DNA of 64,000 nucleotides from NCBI RefSeq assembly GCF_000737785.1, contig NZ_JPRO01000023.1, positions 25,757 to 89,756 of the forward strand. The letters run 5' to 3'. This stretch comes from Chryseobacterium luteum (GTDB lineage Bacteria; Bacteroidota; Bacteroidia; Flavobacteriales; Weeksellaceae). Every line of letters begins with the position of its first letter. Within the stretch, counting starts at the first letter, position 1. The notes beneath the pieces were generated by a model. That model was not told where the DNA came from, searched no databases, and saw nothing but the letters and a program-made list of their open reading frames with translations. A program made the translations under genes and the position numbers. This document shows positions 7,303 to 15,306 of the stretch, in pieces.

Positions 7303-7304
7303 AT

Positions 7305-7411
7305 TTTTAATGATTAAAGAAAAATATTTCTCTCGCAGATTTAGGAGATTGTGCAGATTTATTTTCAGTAATAACAAATCTGCGTCATCCGCGAAATCTG
7401 CGAGAGAATCT
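7305..7411. repeat. Family A hairpin repeat, core only
   Basis: It contains TCTCTCGCAGATTTAGGAGA, a loop region with TTTCAGTAATA, and AAATCTGCGAGAGAATC, which pair into a long stem. The AGGCTGTTTAAA ends seen in complete copies are absent. The stretch 7031-7449 holds only repeats and the terminator at 7141. Confidence 0.55.
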
Positions 7412-7449
7412 ATAAAATATAAATTGAAAAGCTTTTATAGATTGAAGCT

Positions 7450-7824
7450 TTACTTTTTATACATTTTGAGTTCTGCTTCCAGTCTTTGGTTTTCTTTTTT
7501 CAGAAGCTCTATAAGATCTCTCTGGCTTTCCAACAGGAATTCCGGAACGTTACAGTAATAATTCCCGCTTACATTTCCTATATTACTGCTATTTGTATTG
7601 CTGTCAAAATTATTGATTTGTTTAATTTCCTCGCCATCTTCGTATATTTCCTCCAATGGAACTTCCAGAAAACGGGCAATTTTATCCCATTCATCTTTGA
7701 AGATCTTTACATCTCCGCTTTCTTTTCTGCTGTAGTTGGACACATCTGTTGCAATGATATCAGCAATCTGCTGCTGCGTAAATCCTTTTCTTTTTCTTAC
7801 GCCGCGTAGTTTTTCTTTTTGCAT
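7450..7824 (-). CDS. XRE-family helix-turn-helix transcriptional regulator
   Basis: A 124-residue DNA-binding protein. Residues 1-65 form a Cro/C1-type helix-turn-helix (RGVRKRKGFTQQQIADIIATDVSNYSRKESG) with the usual FTQQQIADII recognition helix pair. A polar Asn/Ser-rich linker follows (residues 68-90), and a short C-terminal coiled coil (LIELLKKENQRLEAELKMYKK) probably drives dimerisation. Target genes are unknown. It stands alone, flanked by repeats on both sides, so autoregulation is the only neighbourhood clue. The C-terminal coiled coil is like those of small stand-alone XRE proteins common in Flavobacteriia. Confidence 0.8.
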   Translation of the reverse strand: MQKEKLRGVRKRKGFTQQQIADIIATDVSNYSRKESGDVKIFKDEWDKIARFLEVPLEEIYEDGEEIKQINNFDSNTNSSNIGNVSGNYYCNVPEFLLESQRDLIELLKKENQRLEAELKMYKK

Positions 7825-7926
7825 AACCGTATTTTCTACAAATATGCAAAATATTACTCAAAAAAAACAGTTGTTGGCCCTGTTCCGGACAAGAAAATGC
7901 ATGAACCCAATTTATCCTTGCATTTA

Positions 7927-8182
7927 TTTTTAATGATTAAAGAAAATATTTTTCCCGCAGATTTCGCGGATGACGGAGATTTTTTTATAGCTGAAAATAA
8001 ATCTGCTCAATCTCCTAGATCTGCGAGATTTTAAAAAATTTAAACAGCCTGTAAATAGAAAAATGGAATTATTTTTCCACGCAAAGGTTTATTTTTAAGC
8101 TTGCATATTTCAAGGGAAGCAAAGGGTAGCGGCTGCACCGCTGATGAAGCTTCGGATAAACCGTCCGCTTAATCGAATCAAT
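7927..8182. repeat. 256-bp tandem repeat, unit 1 (family A derivative)
   Basis: The unit starts TTTTTAATGATTAAAGAAAATA, carries the CGCAGATTT...AGATCTGCGAGATTTTAAAA hairpin and the AATTTAAACAGCCTG end of family A, and then about 130 bases not seen elsewhere in the window (ACGCAAAGGTTTATTTTTAAG...CTTCGGATAAACCG). It recurs 260 bases downstream with few changes. Confidence 0.75.
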
Positions 8183-8186
8183 CTAT

Positions 8187-8443
8187 TTTTTAATGATTAA
8201 AGAAAATATTTTTCCCGCAGATTTCGCGGATAACGCAGATTTGTATAACTGAAAATAAATCTGCTCAATCTCCTAGATCTGCGAGATTTTAAAAAATTTA
8301 AACAGCTTGTAAATAGAAAATGGAATATTTATTTTTTTCACGCAAAGGTTTATTTTTAAGTCTGTATATTTCAAGGCAAGCAAAGGGTAGCGGCTGCACC
8401 GCTGATGAAGCTTCGGATAAACCGTCCGCTTAATCGAATCAAT
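8187..8443. repeat. 257-bp tandem repeat, unit 2 (family A derivative)
   Basis: This is the second copy of the unit at 7927-8182. Differences are scattered point changes and short T-run changes, for example in the GGATGACGG/GGATAACGC segment. The stretch 7825-8685 otherwise contains no gene I can support; 8444-8685 holds a reversed ACGCAAAGG-like fragment near 8485-8515 and AT-rich sequence. Confidence 0.75.
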
Positions 8444-8685
8444 GTTAATTGATCCCTTCTTTGCAGGCTCAAAAAATATGCAGCCTTAAAAATAAACCTT
8501 TGCGTCAAAAAAACTTTTAAGAGTAAAACAACACACCCTATTAAGCATCATAAAACACCCACTTAGCCAAATCAATGTTAAAATATTTCTCCTCAGATTA
8601 ATCATGCGAAATAATTATTTTCAAAATTTTCACGCCACATTCCAACCTTTCCCCACCATCCTGCATCTTTATATAAAAAGAGACT

Positions 8686-9408
8686 ATGAAAATCACCATA
8701 CCAAAACCGTGTCATGAAAACTGGGAAACAATGTCTCCCGATGCAAAAGGAAGATTTTGTTCCGCCTGCTCCAGGACTGTCCGGGATTTCACCATTGCTT
8801 CTGATGAAGAAATAATAGATCTTTTTGCCGATTCTTCAGAGAATATTTGTGGCAAATTCCATGAATCCCAGCTGAACAGAAATCTTCAATATTCTTATCT
8901 CAACTCAATGTTTATGAAGTTTGCAGCAGGTTTTATTTTGACTGCGGGAGGCCTGGTTTCTGTAAATGCACAGCAGAACATCACAAACGATACTTTAAAG
9001 ACGGAAGAAATAAAAGAAGTGGTTGTTCTTGGATTTAATAAGCAAAAAAATCAAAAAATGATGCTTGGAGCAATTACAGTAATACCGGCAGAAGCTTTAG
9101 TAAATACTAAAGAAAACGCGACAGCAGGACTTTCTCCAAACCTATCAGGATTAATGGTTAGCCAGATGCCGGGAACTAATTCAGGCGGACAGAAAATAAG
9201 GATTGGAGGAGCACACATAACTTCGGGAAATAATCAGAAGCCTTTGGTGGTAATGGATAAAAAAATAATCAGCCTAAAGGATTTAGAGGAAGTAGATCCC
9301 AATTCCATAAAAACCATGAATATTCTGAAAGCTTCCGCTGCCACTGCATTGTATGGTGAAAAAGCTAAAAATGGGGTAATAATAATAACCACCAGGAAAA
9401 GAAAATAA
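8686..9408 (+). CDS. Stand-alone TonB-receptor plug protein with cysteine-rich N-terminus
   Basis: A 240-residue protein with three parts. Residues 1-60 are a small cytosolic-looking module with MKITIPKPCHENWETMS, GRFCSACSRTVRDF and a later Cys. Residues 75-95 form a hydrophobic segment ending in VNAQ that looks like an internal signal anchor. Residues 105-240 resemble the plug domain of SusC/TonB-dependent receptors (EEIKEVVVLGF, IRIGG, PLVVMD, ILKASAATALYGEKAKNGVIIITT). The 22-strand barrel that normally follows is absent, and the stop is not followed by barrel sequence. Such fusions occur in Bacteroidota and are thought to act in envelope signalling, but the function is not established. 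A strong bidirectional terminator separates it from the convergent tpx gene. Confidence 0.7.
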   Translation: MKITIPKPCHENWETMSPDAKGRFCSACSRTVRDFTIASDEEIIDLFADSSENICGKFHESQLNRNLQYSYLNSMFMKFAAGFILTAGGLVSVNAQQNITNDTLKTEEIKEVVVLGFNKQKNQKMMLGAITVIPAEALVNTKENATAGLSPNLSGLMVSQMPGTNSGGQKIRIGGAHITSGNNQKPLVVMDKKIISLKDLEEVDPNSIKTMNILKASAATALYGEKAKNGVIIITTRKRK

Positions 9409-9420
9409 AGAAGTAAATAA

Positions 9421-9456
9421 AAAGTCTGCGGCAATCGAAGATTGCCGCAGACTTTT
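9421..9456. terminator. Bidirectional terminator between convergent genes
   Basis: A 16-bp perfect stem AAAGTCTGCGGCAATC/GATTGCCGCAGACTTT with loop GAA lies between the stops of the plug-protein gene (+) and the secreted thiol peroxidase (-). Confidence 0.8.
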
Positions 9457-9472
9457 ATAATGCAGCAGAAGC

Positions 9473-10030
9473 TTATTTTTTCACAGCTGCAATCGCTGCT
9501 TCATAGTTCGGCTCCTGCGAAATATCGGCAACCTGCTCTTCATAAACAATTTTTCCTGAAGGATCTATCACCACAACAGCTCTGCTTAGAAGGCCCTTCA
9601 TCACAGAATCTGTGATTTCCACTCCATAAGTTTTTCCGAAATCCGAACGGAAATCTGAAAGCATCACAACATTTTTAATGCCTTCTGCACCGCAAAATCT
9701 TTTCTGGGCGAAAGGCAGGTCTTTGGAAATACAGAGAACAACCGTATTCGGCATTTTGGCCGCATCTTCATTAAAATGGCGTACAGAAGCCGAGCATACA
9801 CCCGTATCTACGCTTGGGAAAATATTAAGGACCAAAAATTTTCCTTTGTAAGAATCAAGCGTTTGATCCTTCATGGCAACATCGGTAAGGGTAAATTGGG
9901 GAGCCGCTTTATTTACCGATGGCAGTTTGGCGTACGTGTGTACTGGCTTTCCTCCCATCAAAACAGTATTCTGAGCGAAACTAAATACCGAGAAAAACAA
10001 TACGGTACTGAAAATTAATCTTGAAAACAT
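9473..10030 (-). CDS. tpx: Thiol peroxidase, exported form
   Basis: A 185-residue atypical 2-Cys peroxiredoxin that reduces peroxides using thioredoxin-type reductants. Residues 1-19 form a signal peptide (ending FSFAQ), so the protein acts in the periplasm. The peroxidatic Cys79 lies in SVDTGVCSASVRHFN and the resolving Cys113 in KRFCGAEG, both at the usual Tpx positions. The C-terminal LSDFRSDFGKTYGVEITDS and MKGLLSRAVVVID blocks are also typical. A cytosolic paralog without a signal peptide is encoded at 25308-25805, so the organism has a compartment-specific pair. It is monocistronic with a palindromic terminator downstream. Confidence 0.93.
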   Translation of the reverse strand: MFSRLIFSTVLFFSVFSFAQNTVLMGGKPVHTYAKLPSVNKAAPQFTLTDVAMKDQTLDSYKGKFLVLNIFPSVDTGVCSASVRHFNEDAAKMPNTVVLCISKDLPFAQKRFCGAEGIKNVVMLSDFRSDFGKTYGVEITDSVMKGLLSRAVVVIDPSGKIVYEEQVADISQEPNYEAAIAAVKK

Positions 10031-10206
10031 AAGTTCTATTTTTAAGCAAAATTATTCTTTTTTTAGCCTCCGTTCATTAATTTTAATTCAAATACCCGCT
10101 AAATAGAACAAATCTATCAGCCTCCTATTTTTTTTACCAATTGTAACATCTACCTTTATTCTGTAAAAGGTTAAACTTTACATTCAAATTATAAAAATAA
10201 AAATCT

Positions 10207-11835
10207 ATGAATTCAGTAAACAAGCCGTCATTGCAGGATATTTTTAAAAGCGAAAACGAAATTCCCGAAGAATATAAAGTTCCGGAGATCCACCAGAAGG
10301 TCTATCTTCTCAACGGAGAACTGGTAGAATGGAACGGGGAAGTTCAGAATATCTATTCTCCCGTCTGTATTCCCACGGAAAACGGCCTGGAAAGAAAGCT
10401 CCTGGGAAGCATTCCCAATATAAGCCCTAAAGAAGCTATGGATGTTCTTGAGGCTTCCGTGAAAGCCTATGACAACGGTCTGGGAGAATGGCCTACGATG
10501 TCCGTTGAAGGGCGTATACAGTGTATGCAGAAATTTGTTTACCTGATGATCCAGCAGCGTGACCTGGTCATTAAACTGCTGATGTGGGAGATCGGGAAAA
10601 CCCTGGCAGATTCCACCAAAGAGTTTGATCGTACTGTAGATTATATCAACCAAACCATTGATGCACTGAAGGATCTGGACAGGGAATCTTCCCGTTTCCA
10701 GCAGGCCGAAGGAACCATAGCCCAGATAAGAAGAGCTCCACTGGGGGTAGTACTAAGCATGGGACCTTTCAATTACCCTTTAAATGAAATCTTTACTACG
10801 CTTATTCCTGCACTGATCATGGGGAATACCATTCTGTTCAAGCTTCCCAAGCATGGTGTTCTGGCCCATTATCCATTACTGAATGCATTCAAAGAAGCCT
10901 TTCCGAAAGGAACTGTAAATACCCTTTACGGCAAAGGTTCAGAGATCATCACCCCAATCATGGAAAGCGGAAAAGTGAATGTTCTGGCCTTTATCGGGTC
11001 CAGTAAAGTGGCGAACGGACTTAAAAAGCTGCATCCTAAAGTGAACCGCCTCCGTGCCATCCTTAGTCTTGATGCTAAAAATGCAGCAATTGTAACTAAA
11101 AATGCCGATCTGGATGTTGCGGTAAGCGAATGCATCCTGGGATCGCTTTCATTTAACGGTCAGCGCTGTACGGCATTGAAGCTGATATTTGTTCAGAAAG
11201 AAATTGCTGAAGAGTTTACTGAGAAATTAAGTGCCGCCGTTTCGGCATTGAAGCCGGGTCTTCCGTGGGAAAAGGATGTGAAGGTAACTCCGCTTCCGGA
11301 AGTCAACAAACCGCTTTATCTGAAAGAATGTATTGATGATGCATTGGCAAAAGGAGCGAAAGTTTTAAATGAAAACGGAGGTTTTACCGAAGAATCTTTT
11401 GTTTTCCCTGCCGTGGTTTATCCTGTTAACAGCGATATGAAGCTGTATCATGAAGAGCAGTTCGGGCCGGTGATCCCGGTGGTTCCGTTTGAGGATATAG
11501 AAGAGCCTATTGATTACCAGGTAAATGCTTCACATGGGATGCAGGTAAGCATTTTCAGTGAAGATCCGCAGGAAGTTTCCAGACTGATTGATCCTTTTGT
11601 GAACCTGGTAAGCCGTGTCAACATCAATTGCCAGGCACAGCGGGGACCGGACGTTTTTCCGTTTACAGGAAGAAAAGACAGTGCAGAAGGAACGCTTTCT
11701 GTTTTCGATGCGCTCCGTTCGTTTTCCATCAGGTCTCTGGTAGCCGCGAAGCTTACGGATTCCAATAAGAAATTATTAAATACAATTGTGAGAGAACACG
11801 ATTCTAATTTTTTAAGCACCGACTACATTTTCTAG
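10207..11835 (+). CDS. gapN: NADP-dependent glyceraldehyde-3-phosphate dehydrogenase (aldehyde dehydrogenase family)
   Basis: A 542-residue aldehyde dehydrogenase superfamily enzyme. The GapN branch oxidises glyceraldehyde-3-phosphate directly to 3-phosphoglycerate with NADP, bypassing ATP formation and making NADPH. Visible elements are the cofactor region GPFNYPLNE near 187-194 and GNTILFKLPKHG near 206-217, FIGSSKVA near 262, and the nucleophile Cys321 in FNGQRCTALK. The usual general-base motif LELGGK is replaced by LSLDAK (about 286-291), so the conserved Glu is missing. The long N-terminal region (about 60 residues before the fold) is typical of this subgroup. A hairpin repeat lies between the stop codon and a terminator at 12063. 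TGTAAC at 10142 may be part of its promoter. Confidence 0.85.
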   Translation: MNSVNKPSLQDIFKSENEIPEEYKVPEIHQKVYLLNGELVEWNGEVQNIYSPVCIPTENGLERKLLGSIPNISPKEAMDVLEASVKAYDNGLGEWPTMSVEGRIQCMQKFVYLMIQQRDLVIKLLMWEIGKTLADSTKEFDRTVDYINQTIDALKDLDRESSRFQQAEGTIAQIRRAPLGVVLSMGPFNYPLNEIFTTLIPALIMGNTILFKLPKHGVLAHYPLLNAFKEAFPKGTVNTLYGKGSEIITPIMESGKVNVLAFIGSSKVANGLKKLHPKVNRLRAILSLDAKNAAIVTKNADLDVAVSECILGSLSFNGQRCTALKLIFVQKEIAEEFTEKLSAAVSALKPGLPWEKDVKVTPLPEVNKPLYLKECIDDALAKGAKVLNENGGFTEESFVFPAVVYPVNSDMKLYHEEQFGPVIPVVPFEDIEEPIDYQVNASHGMQVSIFSEDPQEVSRLIDPFVNLVSRVNINCQAQRGPDVFPFTGRKDSAEGTLSVFDALRSFSIRSLVAAKLTDSNKKLLNTIVREHDSNFLSTDYIF

Positions 11836-11859
11836 ACAGATTTTTGGTTCTGTTTAATG

Positions 11860-12055
11860 AATCTGTTTAAATTTCTTTGTTGGAAAATCGCGAAGGCGCA
11901 AAGTTTTTTAAATTGTGTGGATATTTTCAGGCGCAAGAAAATCAAAAAAAATTCAGCAAAAACTCTATATGAAAAGCTAGAAATTTTATCGAAGATAAAA
12001 TCTTTGCGCCTTTGCGATTGGCCAGCTATATAAGATGTAAGCTTAAACAGATTTA
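11860..12055. repeat. Family B hairpin element, complete copy
   Basis: The ends AATCTGTTTAA and TTAAACAGATTT are inverted repeats. Inside them, AAATCGCGAAGGCGCAAAG near the left pairs with CTTTGCGCCTTTGCGATT near the right, giving a long hairpin. It lies between the gapN stop and its terminator, so it would be transcribed into the gapN 3' untranslated region. The 79-codon minus-strand frame across it is not a real gene. Confidence 0.7.
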
Positions 12056-12062
12056 ATATAAT

Positions 12063-12098
12063 AATCCTCAATAAATTTATTTTTTGAGGATTTTCTAT
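12063..12098 (+). terminator. Terminator of gapN
   Basis: The stem AATCCTCAA/TTGAGGATT with a 12-base AT loop is followed by TTCTATTTTATTTT. It lies just past the family B element. Confidence 0.6.
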
Positions 12099-12239
12099 TT
12101 TATTTTGAAAGCATTAAATAAGCTGTAAATAAGAATGTCATTATGAAAAAAAGACATTGAATTTTATTTTTTGATGTAATTTTTTTTTAAAAGCTGTAAC
12201 ATTTGTATTTTTTGTCCTACTAATTATTGGAAATATAAA

Positions 12240-12368
12240 ATGTTAGTAATTTATGGGTCTGTGATGGCTCAGATTTTAGCTGGCTGTTCAACCTATAAGC
12301 CTTTTAAAAAGGAGTTGATGGATAAATTATTCCGTAGTACAGAGTTCTGTTTTCAAAACAAATGTTGA
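12240..12368 (+). CDS. Possible short lipoprotein or lipoprotein remnant
   Basis: A 42-codon frame reads MLVIYGSVMAQILAGCSTYKP and then a short basic tail. LAGC resembles a lipobox, though the preceding hydrophobic stretch is short. It has a clear terminator at 12399 and TGTAAC at 12195, so a transcript is likely. The protein may be a small lipoprotein, or what is left of a longer one. The rest of 11836-12611 is repeats and terminators. Confidence 0.3.
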   Translation: MLVIYGSVMAQILAGCSTYKPFKKELMDKLFRSTEFCFQNKC

Positions 12369-12398
12369 AGCAGAGCTTAAAAACACACAAAGCGAGAT

Positions 12399-12427
12399 CC
12401 GGCAGAAATTTTTCTGCCGGGTTTTTT
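12399..12427 (+). terminator. Rho-independent terminator
   Basis: The stem CCGGCAGAAA/TTTCTGCCGG is followed by GTTTTTTATTTTT. It closes the short transcript that covers 12240-12368. Confidence 0.75.
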
Positions 12428-12436
12428 ATTTTTAAG

Positions 12437-12553
12437 GGCCTGTTTAAATTGTATTCAGTAAAATTATGATGCAGAAATAATTAAAAAATATTTCTCCCGC
12501 AGATTTATTTCAGTTATACAAATCTGCTAAGTTTTAAAAATTTAAACAGTCTC
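12437..12553. repeat. MITE-like element, family A
   Basis: The ends GGCCTGTTTAAATT and TTTAAACAGTCTC are inverted repeats, flanked on both sides by TAAG (12433-12436, 12554-12557), a likely target duplication. The interior has GCAGATTT and AAATCTGC blocks. Confidence 0.65.
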
Positions 12554-12611
12554 TAAGAAATGTCTGTAACAATTTTTTATATTTAAAACTAACTCTATAG
12601 AGCCCGGAATC

Positions 12612-13112
12612 ATGAAGCCATTAGAGCAGGAATTTTTAGATAAAATTGAAAAACATAAAGGAATCATTTTCAAGATTTCTAAAATGTATATGTCCGAAAA
12701 GGATGACCGCGACGATCTTTTTCAGGAAATAACTTACCAGATCTGGAAGGCCTATCCGAACTTCAGGGGACAAAGTGAATTTTCTACCTGGCTGTACAGG
12801 ATTGCCCTCAACACAGCTATTATTTTTCTGAAAACAGAGAAGAAAAGAAGTTTTATTTCTAATGAAGACTTTTCCGGGTATAAGATCATTCAGGATGAGT
12901 ACGATTATGGAAAGGAAGAAAAACTAATCCGGATGTATCAGGCAGTTCTGCAGCTGAACCCCATTGATAAAGCCTTCATTTTTTATTATCTGGAAGATTT
13001 TTCTGGAAAAGAAATCGCAGAGCAGATGGGAATCTCTGAAGGAAATGCAAGGGTAAGAATGAACCGCGCCAAAAATAAACTGAAGGATATTTTAAACTCA
13101 AATAAATCATAA
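12612..13112 (+). CDS. ECF-type RNA polymerase sigma factor
   Basis: A 166-residue sigma-70 family protein of the extracytoplasmic-function group. Region 2 covers about residues 15-85 (MSEKDDRDDLFQEITYQIWKAYPNFRG, STWLYRIALNTAI) and region 4 about 105-160 (LEDFSGKEIAEQMGISEGNARVRMNRAKNKLK). It directs RNA polymerase to a small regulon. The gene downstream, 17 bases away, encodes a four-helix membrane protein that probably acts as its membrane-bound regulator. TGTAAC at 12565 may be the -35 element of an autoregulated promoter. A similar module lies at 20157-21201. Confidence 0.9.
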   Translation: MKPLEQEFLDKIEKHKGIIFKISKMYMSEKDDRDDLFQEITYQIWKAYPNFRGQSEFSTWLYRIALNTAIIFLKTEKKRSFISNEDFSGYKIIQDEYDYGKEEKLIRMYQAVLQLNPIDKAFIFYYLEDFSGKEIAEQMGISEGNARVRMNRAKNKLKDILNSNKS

Positions 13113-13129
13113 TTTTTAAATCAATACCA

Positions 13130-13720
13130 ATGAATATAGAGGAATTAAAAAATGTTTGGAATGAAGATGTTTCCCAGGAAACCCCTGAAATAAGTATTGA
13201 GCAAAGAAATAAGATCCACCTTCCGCTGGAAAAAATACGTAAAAATATGCGCATGGAATTTTGGTTTGTAATCGGGGTATTTATTTTTTCATTTATAGTA
13301 TGTGCCTTCTGCAAACCTTTTAAATTACAGTTTTATATTACCGTTCTTGTGACATCCATGCTCATCGTCACAATCTTCTTTTTCAGTAAATTTTTCAGGC
13401 TTTACAATGAGATCAGCAATCCTATGCTCAAAACCTATGATGCTTTGAAAGACCTGGTGATGCAGGTGAATCTCAATAAGCAATACTATCTGTCGTATTA
13501 CCTGAGTTTTGTGCCTTTCATTGTCTGTGAAATGATCATTGTAATAGAATTTATACCCTGGCCTCAGCCTATGAGTGAGGTGAAAATTGCCGTGATCCTG
13601 ATAAGCTCTGTTACAATAGGACTTTTTGCATTGTTTATAAGCGGGAAATTCTGGTTTCACCGTTATTATGGAAGGTATATCATACCAATAGAAGATCTTT
13701 TGAAAGAATTGAAAAAATGA
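13130..13720 (+). CDS. Membrane protein paired with ECF sigma factor
   Basis: A 196-residue protein. The first 40 residues are soluble (MNIEELKNVWNED), followed by four predicted membrane helices at roughly 45-60, 68-85, 120-140 and 150-170, and a basic amphipathic tail. It shares the start MN-EE-K--W and overall plan with the protein at 20620-21201, which is also encoded immediately after an ECF sigma factor. No zinc-anti-sigma motif (HxxxCxxC) is visible. A role as an unusual anti-sigma factor or membrane sensor is inferred from the conserved pairing. It ends just before a palindromic terminator. Confidence 0.65.
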   Translation: MNIEELKNVWNEDVSQETPEISIEQRNKIHLPLEKIRKNMRMEFWFVIGVFIFSFIVCAFCKPFKLQFYITVLVTSMLIVTIFFFSKFFRLYNEISNPMLKTYDALKDLVMQVNLNKQYYLSYYLSFVPFIVCEMIIVIEFIPWPQPMSEVKIAVILISSVTIGLFALFISGKFWFHRYYGRYIIPIEDLLKELKK

Positions 13721-13734
13721 TGGGTTTAATGATG

Positions 13735-13765
13735 GGTTTCGGCGGGCTGGAAGCCCGCCGAAACC
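13735..13765. terminator. Strong palindromic terminator between convergent genes
   Basis: A 14-bp GC-rich perfect stem GGTTTCGGCGGGCT/AGCCCGCCGAAACC with loop GGA. It lies between the stops of the sigma-module membrane protein (+) and the S41 protease (-). Confidence 0.75.
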
Positions 13766-13773
13766 TTTAAAAA

Positions 13774-15306
13774 CTATTTAACTGCTTTCTCTTCTGCAAT
13801 CTTATTTTTCACCCATTCCAGCTGCGGGTCTTTTTTATCGATGATGTCCTGCATGCTCTCAGTGATCGTAACATCGGGAGTAACTCCTCTTTTTGTATCC
13901 ATAAAATTGATGTTGGGCTGTACCAGCAGTAATCCGATAGGAAGATTGATTTTTGAATGGGGCAGTTTCTGGTAAGAATAAAACCCGGCTACCGTTCCGT
14001 CATTTGCGCCGCCTGTTTCTTCGCCAACCAGTACCGCCCGTTTATCATATTTCAGTTTTGCCGTAATAATAGATGATGCGGAGAAACTCCCGCCGTTGAT
14101 CAGCACAAATACTTTCCCCTGAAAAGCATTCTTATCAGGTTTTGTCGGTTGGTCGGCTTTCATTTTGTAATATACTTTGCCATCCTTTTTATAAGTACTG
14201 AAGGTCTGTGCAAAAACATAAGTAGGATAGGCAAGGCTCTTAAAGGCATATTGGAAGGGAGTGCTTTTCCTGAAATAATTGGTTTTTAACGGAGTGATCC
14301 TTGAGGTAAGCTGTGACGGCTTGATGAGGACATACGGCTCCGCTGACAGGTAGGAATACAGGTTATTGATCTCGTGAAGAGATCCGCCGTAGTTGTTGCG
14401 GACATCTATAATCAGATATTCAGATCCCGCATTTTTTATTTTAGCAAAGGTTTCCCGGTAAAACTTATCCGAATAATCGCCTGAAAAACTTTTTATTTTG
14501 ATATAAGCTGTTGTGCTGTCTTTATCCAGGAATTTAAAATTCCGGTTATAGGAATTGTTGAAAGCTACATAATCATTCAATTTCTTTTCCGGAGTTCGTT
14601 TTTCCTGTTCTTTATCCTTTTCCAGGTCATTTTCAGATTTAGATTCCCGGTGCAGCGTATAAGTTTGCTTTTTTCCGTTGTACAGCGTTTCTAAAGATGC
14701 CGTATCTGCAAATCCGTTTTCTGCGGTATAAAAATTAAAGAAAACATCCTTCAGGAAATATGACTGAAAAGTGGTATTATACCCGTCACTGCTGATCAGT
14801 TCCCGGTATTTCTTTATATATTCGGATGCAGGAGTATTATTGATAGCCAGTACTTCAGTTCCCGGCTTTATATTTTCTATTGAATCTTTATTTTGAATGA
14901 TATATAAATGGTTGTCTGTTATGTGGTATTCAAAACGGCTGAACATTCCCTTTTTATTCTCAAGGGCTTTAATCTGTTTTTTTGTAAATTTTTTTCTTGG
15001 AATTCTCAGTGCCAGATGTCCTTCACGGATATCGGCGATCACAGGCTGTAGTTTAAAATAAAACTGAAGCGGAGTTAAAGGCTGGTCGATAGTCTGTTTA
15101 AGACTGTCAAATTTATGGTCAAGATCCTTTTTGGAAATATACCAGTAAAGCTGGGGATGCATTTTTTGAAGCTTTAAGTAGGCATAATCTATGTCTTCCT
15201 TAAGCTCTTCAGGGCCAATGCACTCCACTTTCTGCTCATTATGCCTTCTTATAGATGTGCATGAGGAAAGTGCTGCTGCCAGCAGTATGATCGAATAATT
15301 TTTCAA
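13774..15306 (-). CDS. S41-family peptidase lipoprotein
   Basis: A 510-residue predicted lipoprotein protease (signal MKNYSIILLAAALSSC, lipid Cys16). An N-terminal helical domain (to about 110) is followed by a PDZ-like segment (IKPGTEVLAINNTPA, around 150-165) and the tail-specific protease domain. Its catalytic region contains YLIIDVRNNYGG (substrate-carboxylate binding) and the nucleophile serine in NGGSFSASS, followed by LVGEETGGAN. The usual catalytic Lys lies a few residues after the Ser (TAKLKYDKRA). It probably degrades misfolded or signal proteins in the periplasm. It is not the housekeeping CtpA type, because the N-terminal domain is longer. It is monocistronic and its terminator is shared with the convergent sigma operon. 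Confidence 0.85.
   Translation of the reverse strand: MKNYSIILLAAALSSCTSIRRHNEQKVECIGPEELKEDIDYAYLKLQKMHPQLYWYISKKDLDHKFDSLKQTIDQPLTPLQFYFKLQPVIADIREGHLALRIPRKKFTKKQIKALENKKGMFSRFEYHITDNHLYIIQNKDSIENIKPGTEVLAINNTPASEYIKKYRELISSDGYNTTFQSYFLKDVFFNFYTAENGFADTASLETLYNGKKQTYTLHRESKSENDLEKDKEQEKRTPEKKLNDYVAFNNSYNRNFKFLDKDSTTAYIKIKSFSGDYSDKFYRETFAKIKNAGSEYLIIDVRNNYGGSLHEINNLYSYLSAEPYVLIKPSQLTSRITPLKTNYFRKSTPFQYAFKSLAYPTYVFAQTFSTYKKDGKVYYKMKADQPTKPDKNAFQGKVFVLINGGSFSASSIITAKLKYDKRAVLVGEETGGANDGTVAGFYSYQKLPHSKINLPIGLLLVQPNINFMDTKRGVTPDVTITESMQDIIDKKDPQLEWVKNKIAEEKAVK

Noticed and set aside
7289..7558. Plus-strand open frames over repeats and the XRE gene
   Set aside because: They overlap a family A element and run antisense to the helix-turn-helix gene, with no protein-like pattern.
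11832..12071. 79-codon minus-strand frame
   Set aside because: It lies inside the family B hairpin element and is an artefact of its sequence.
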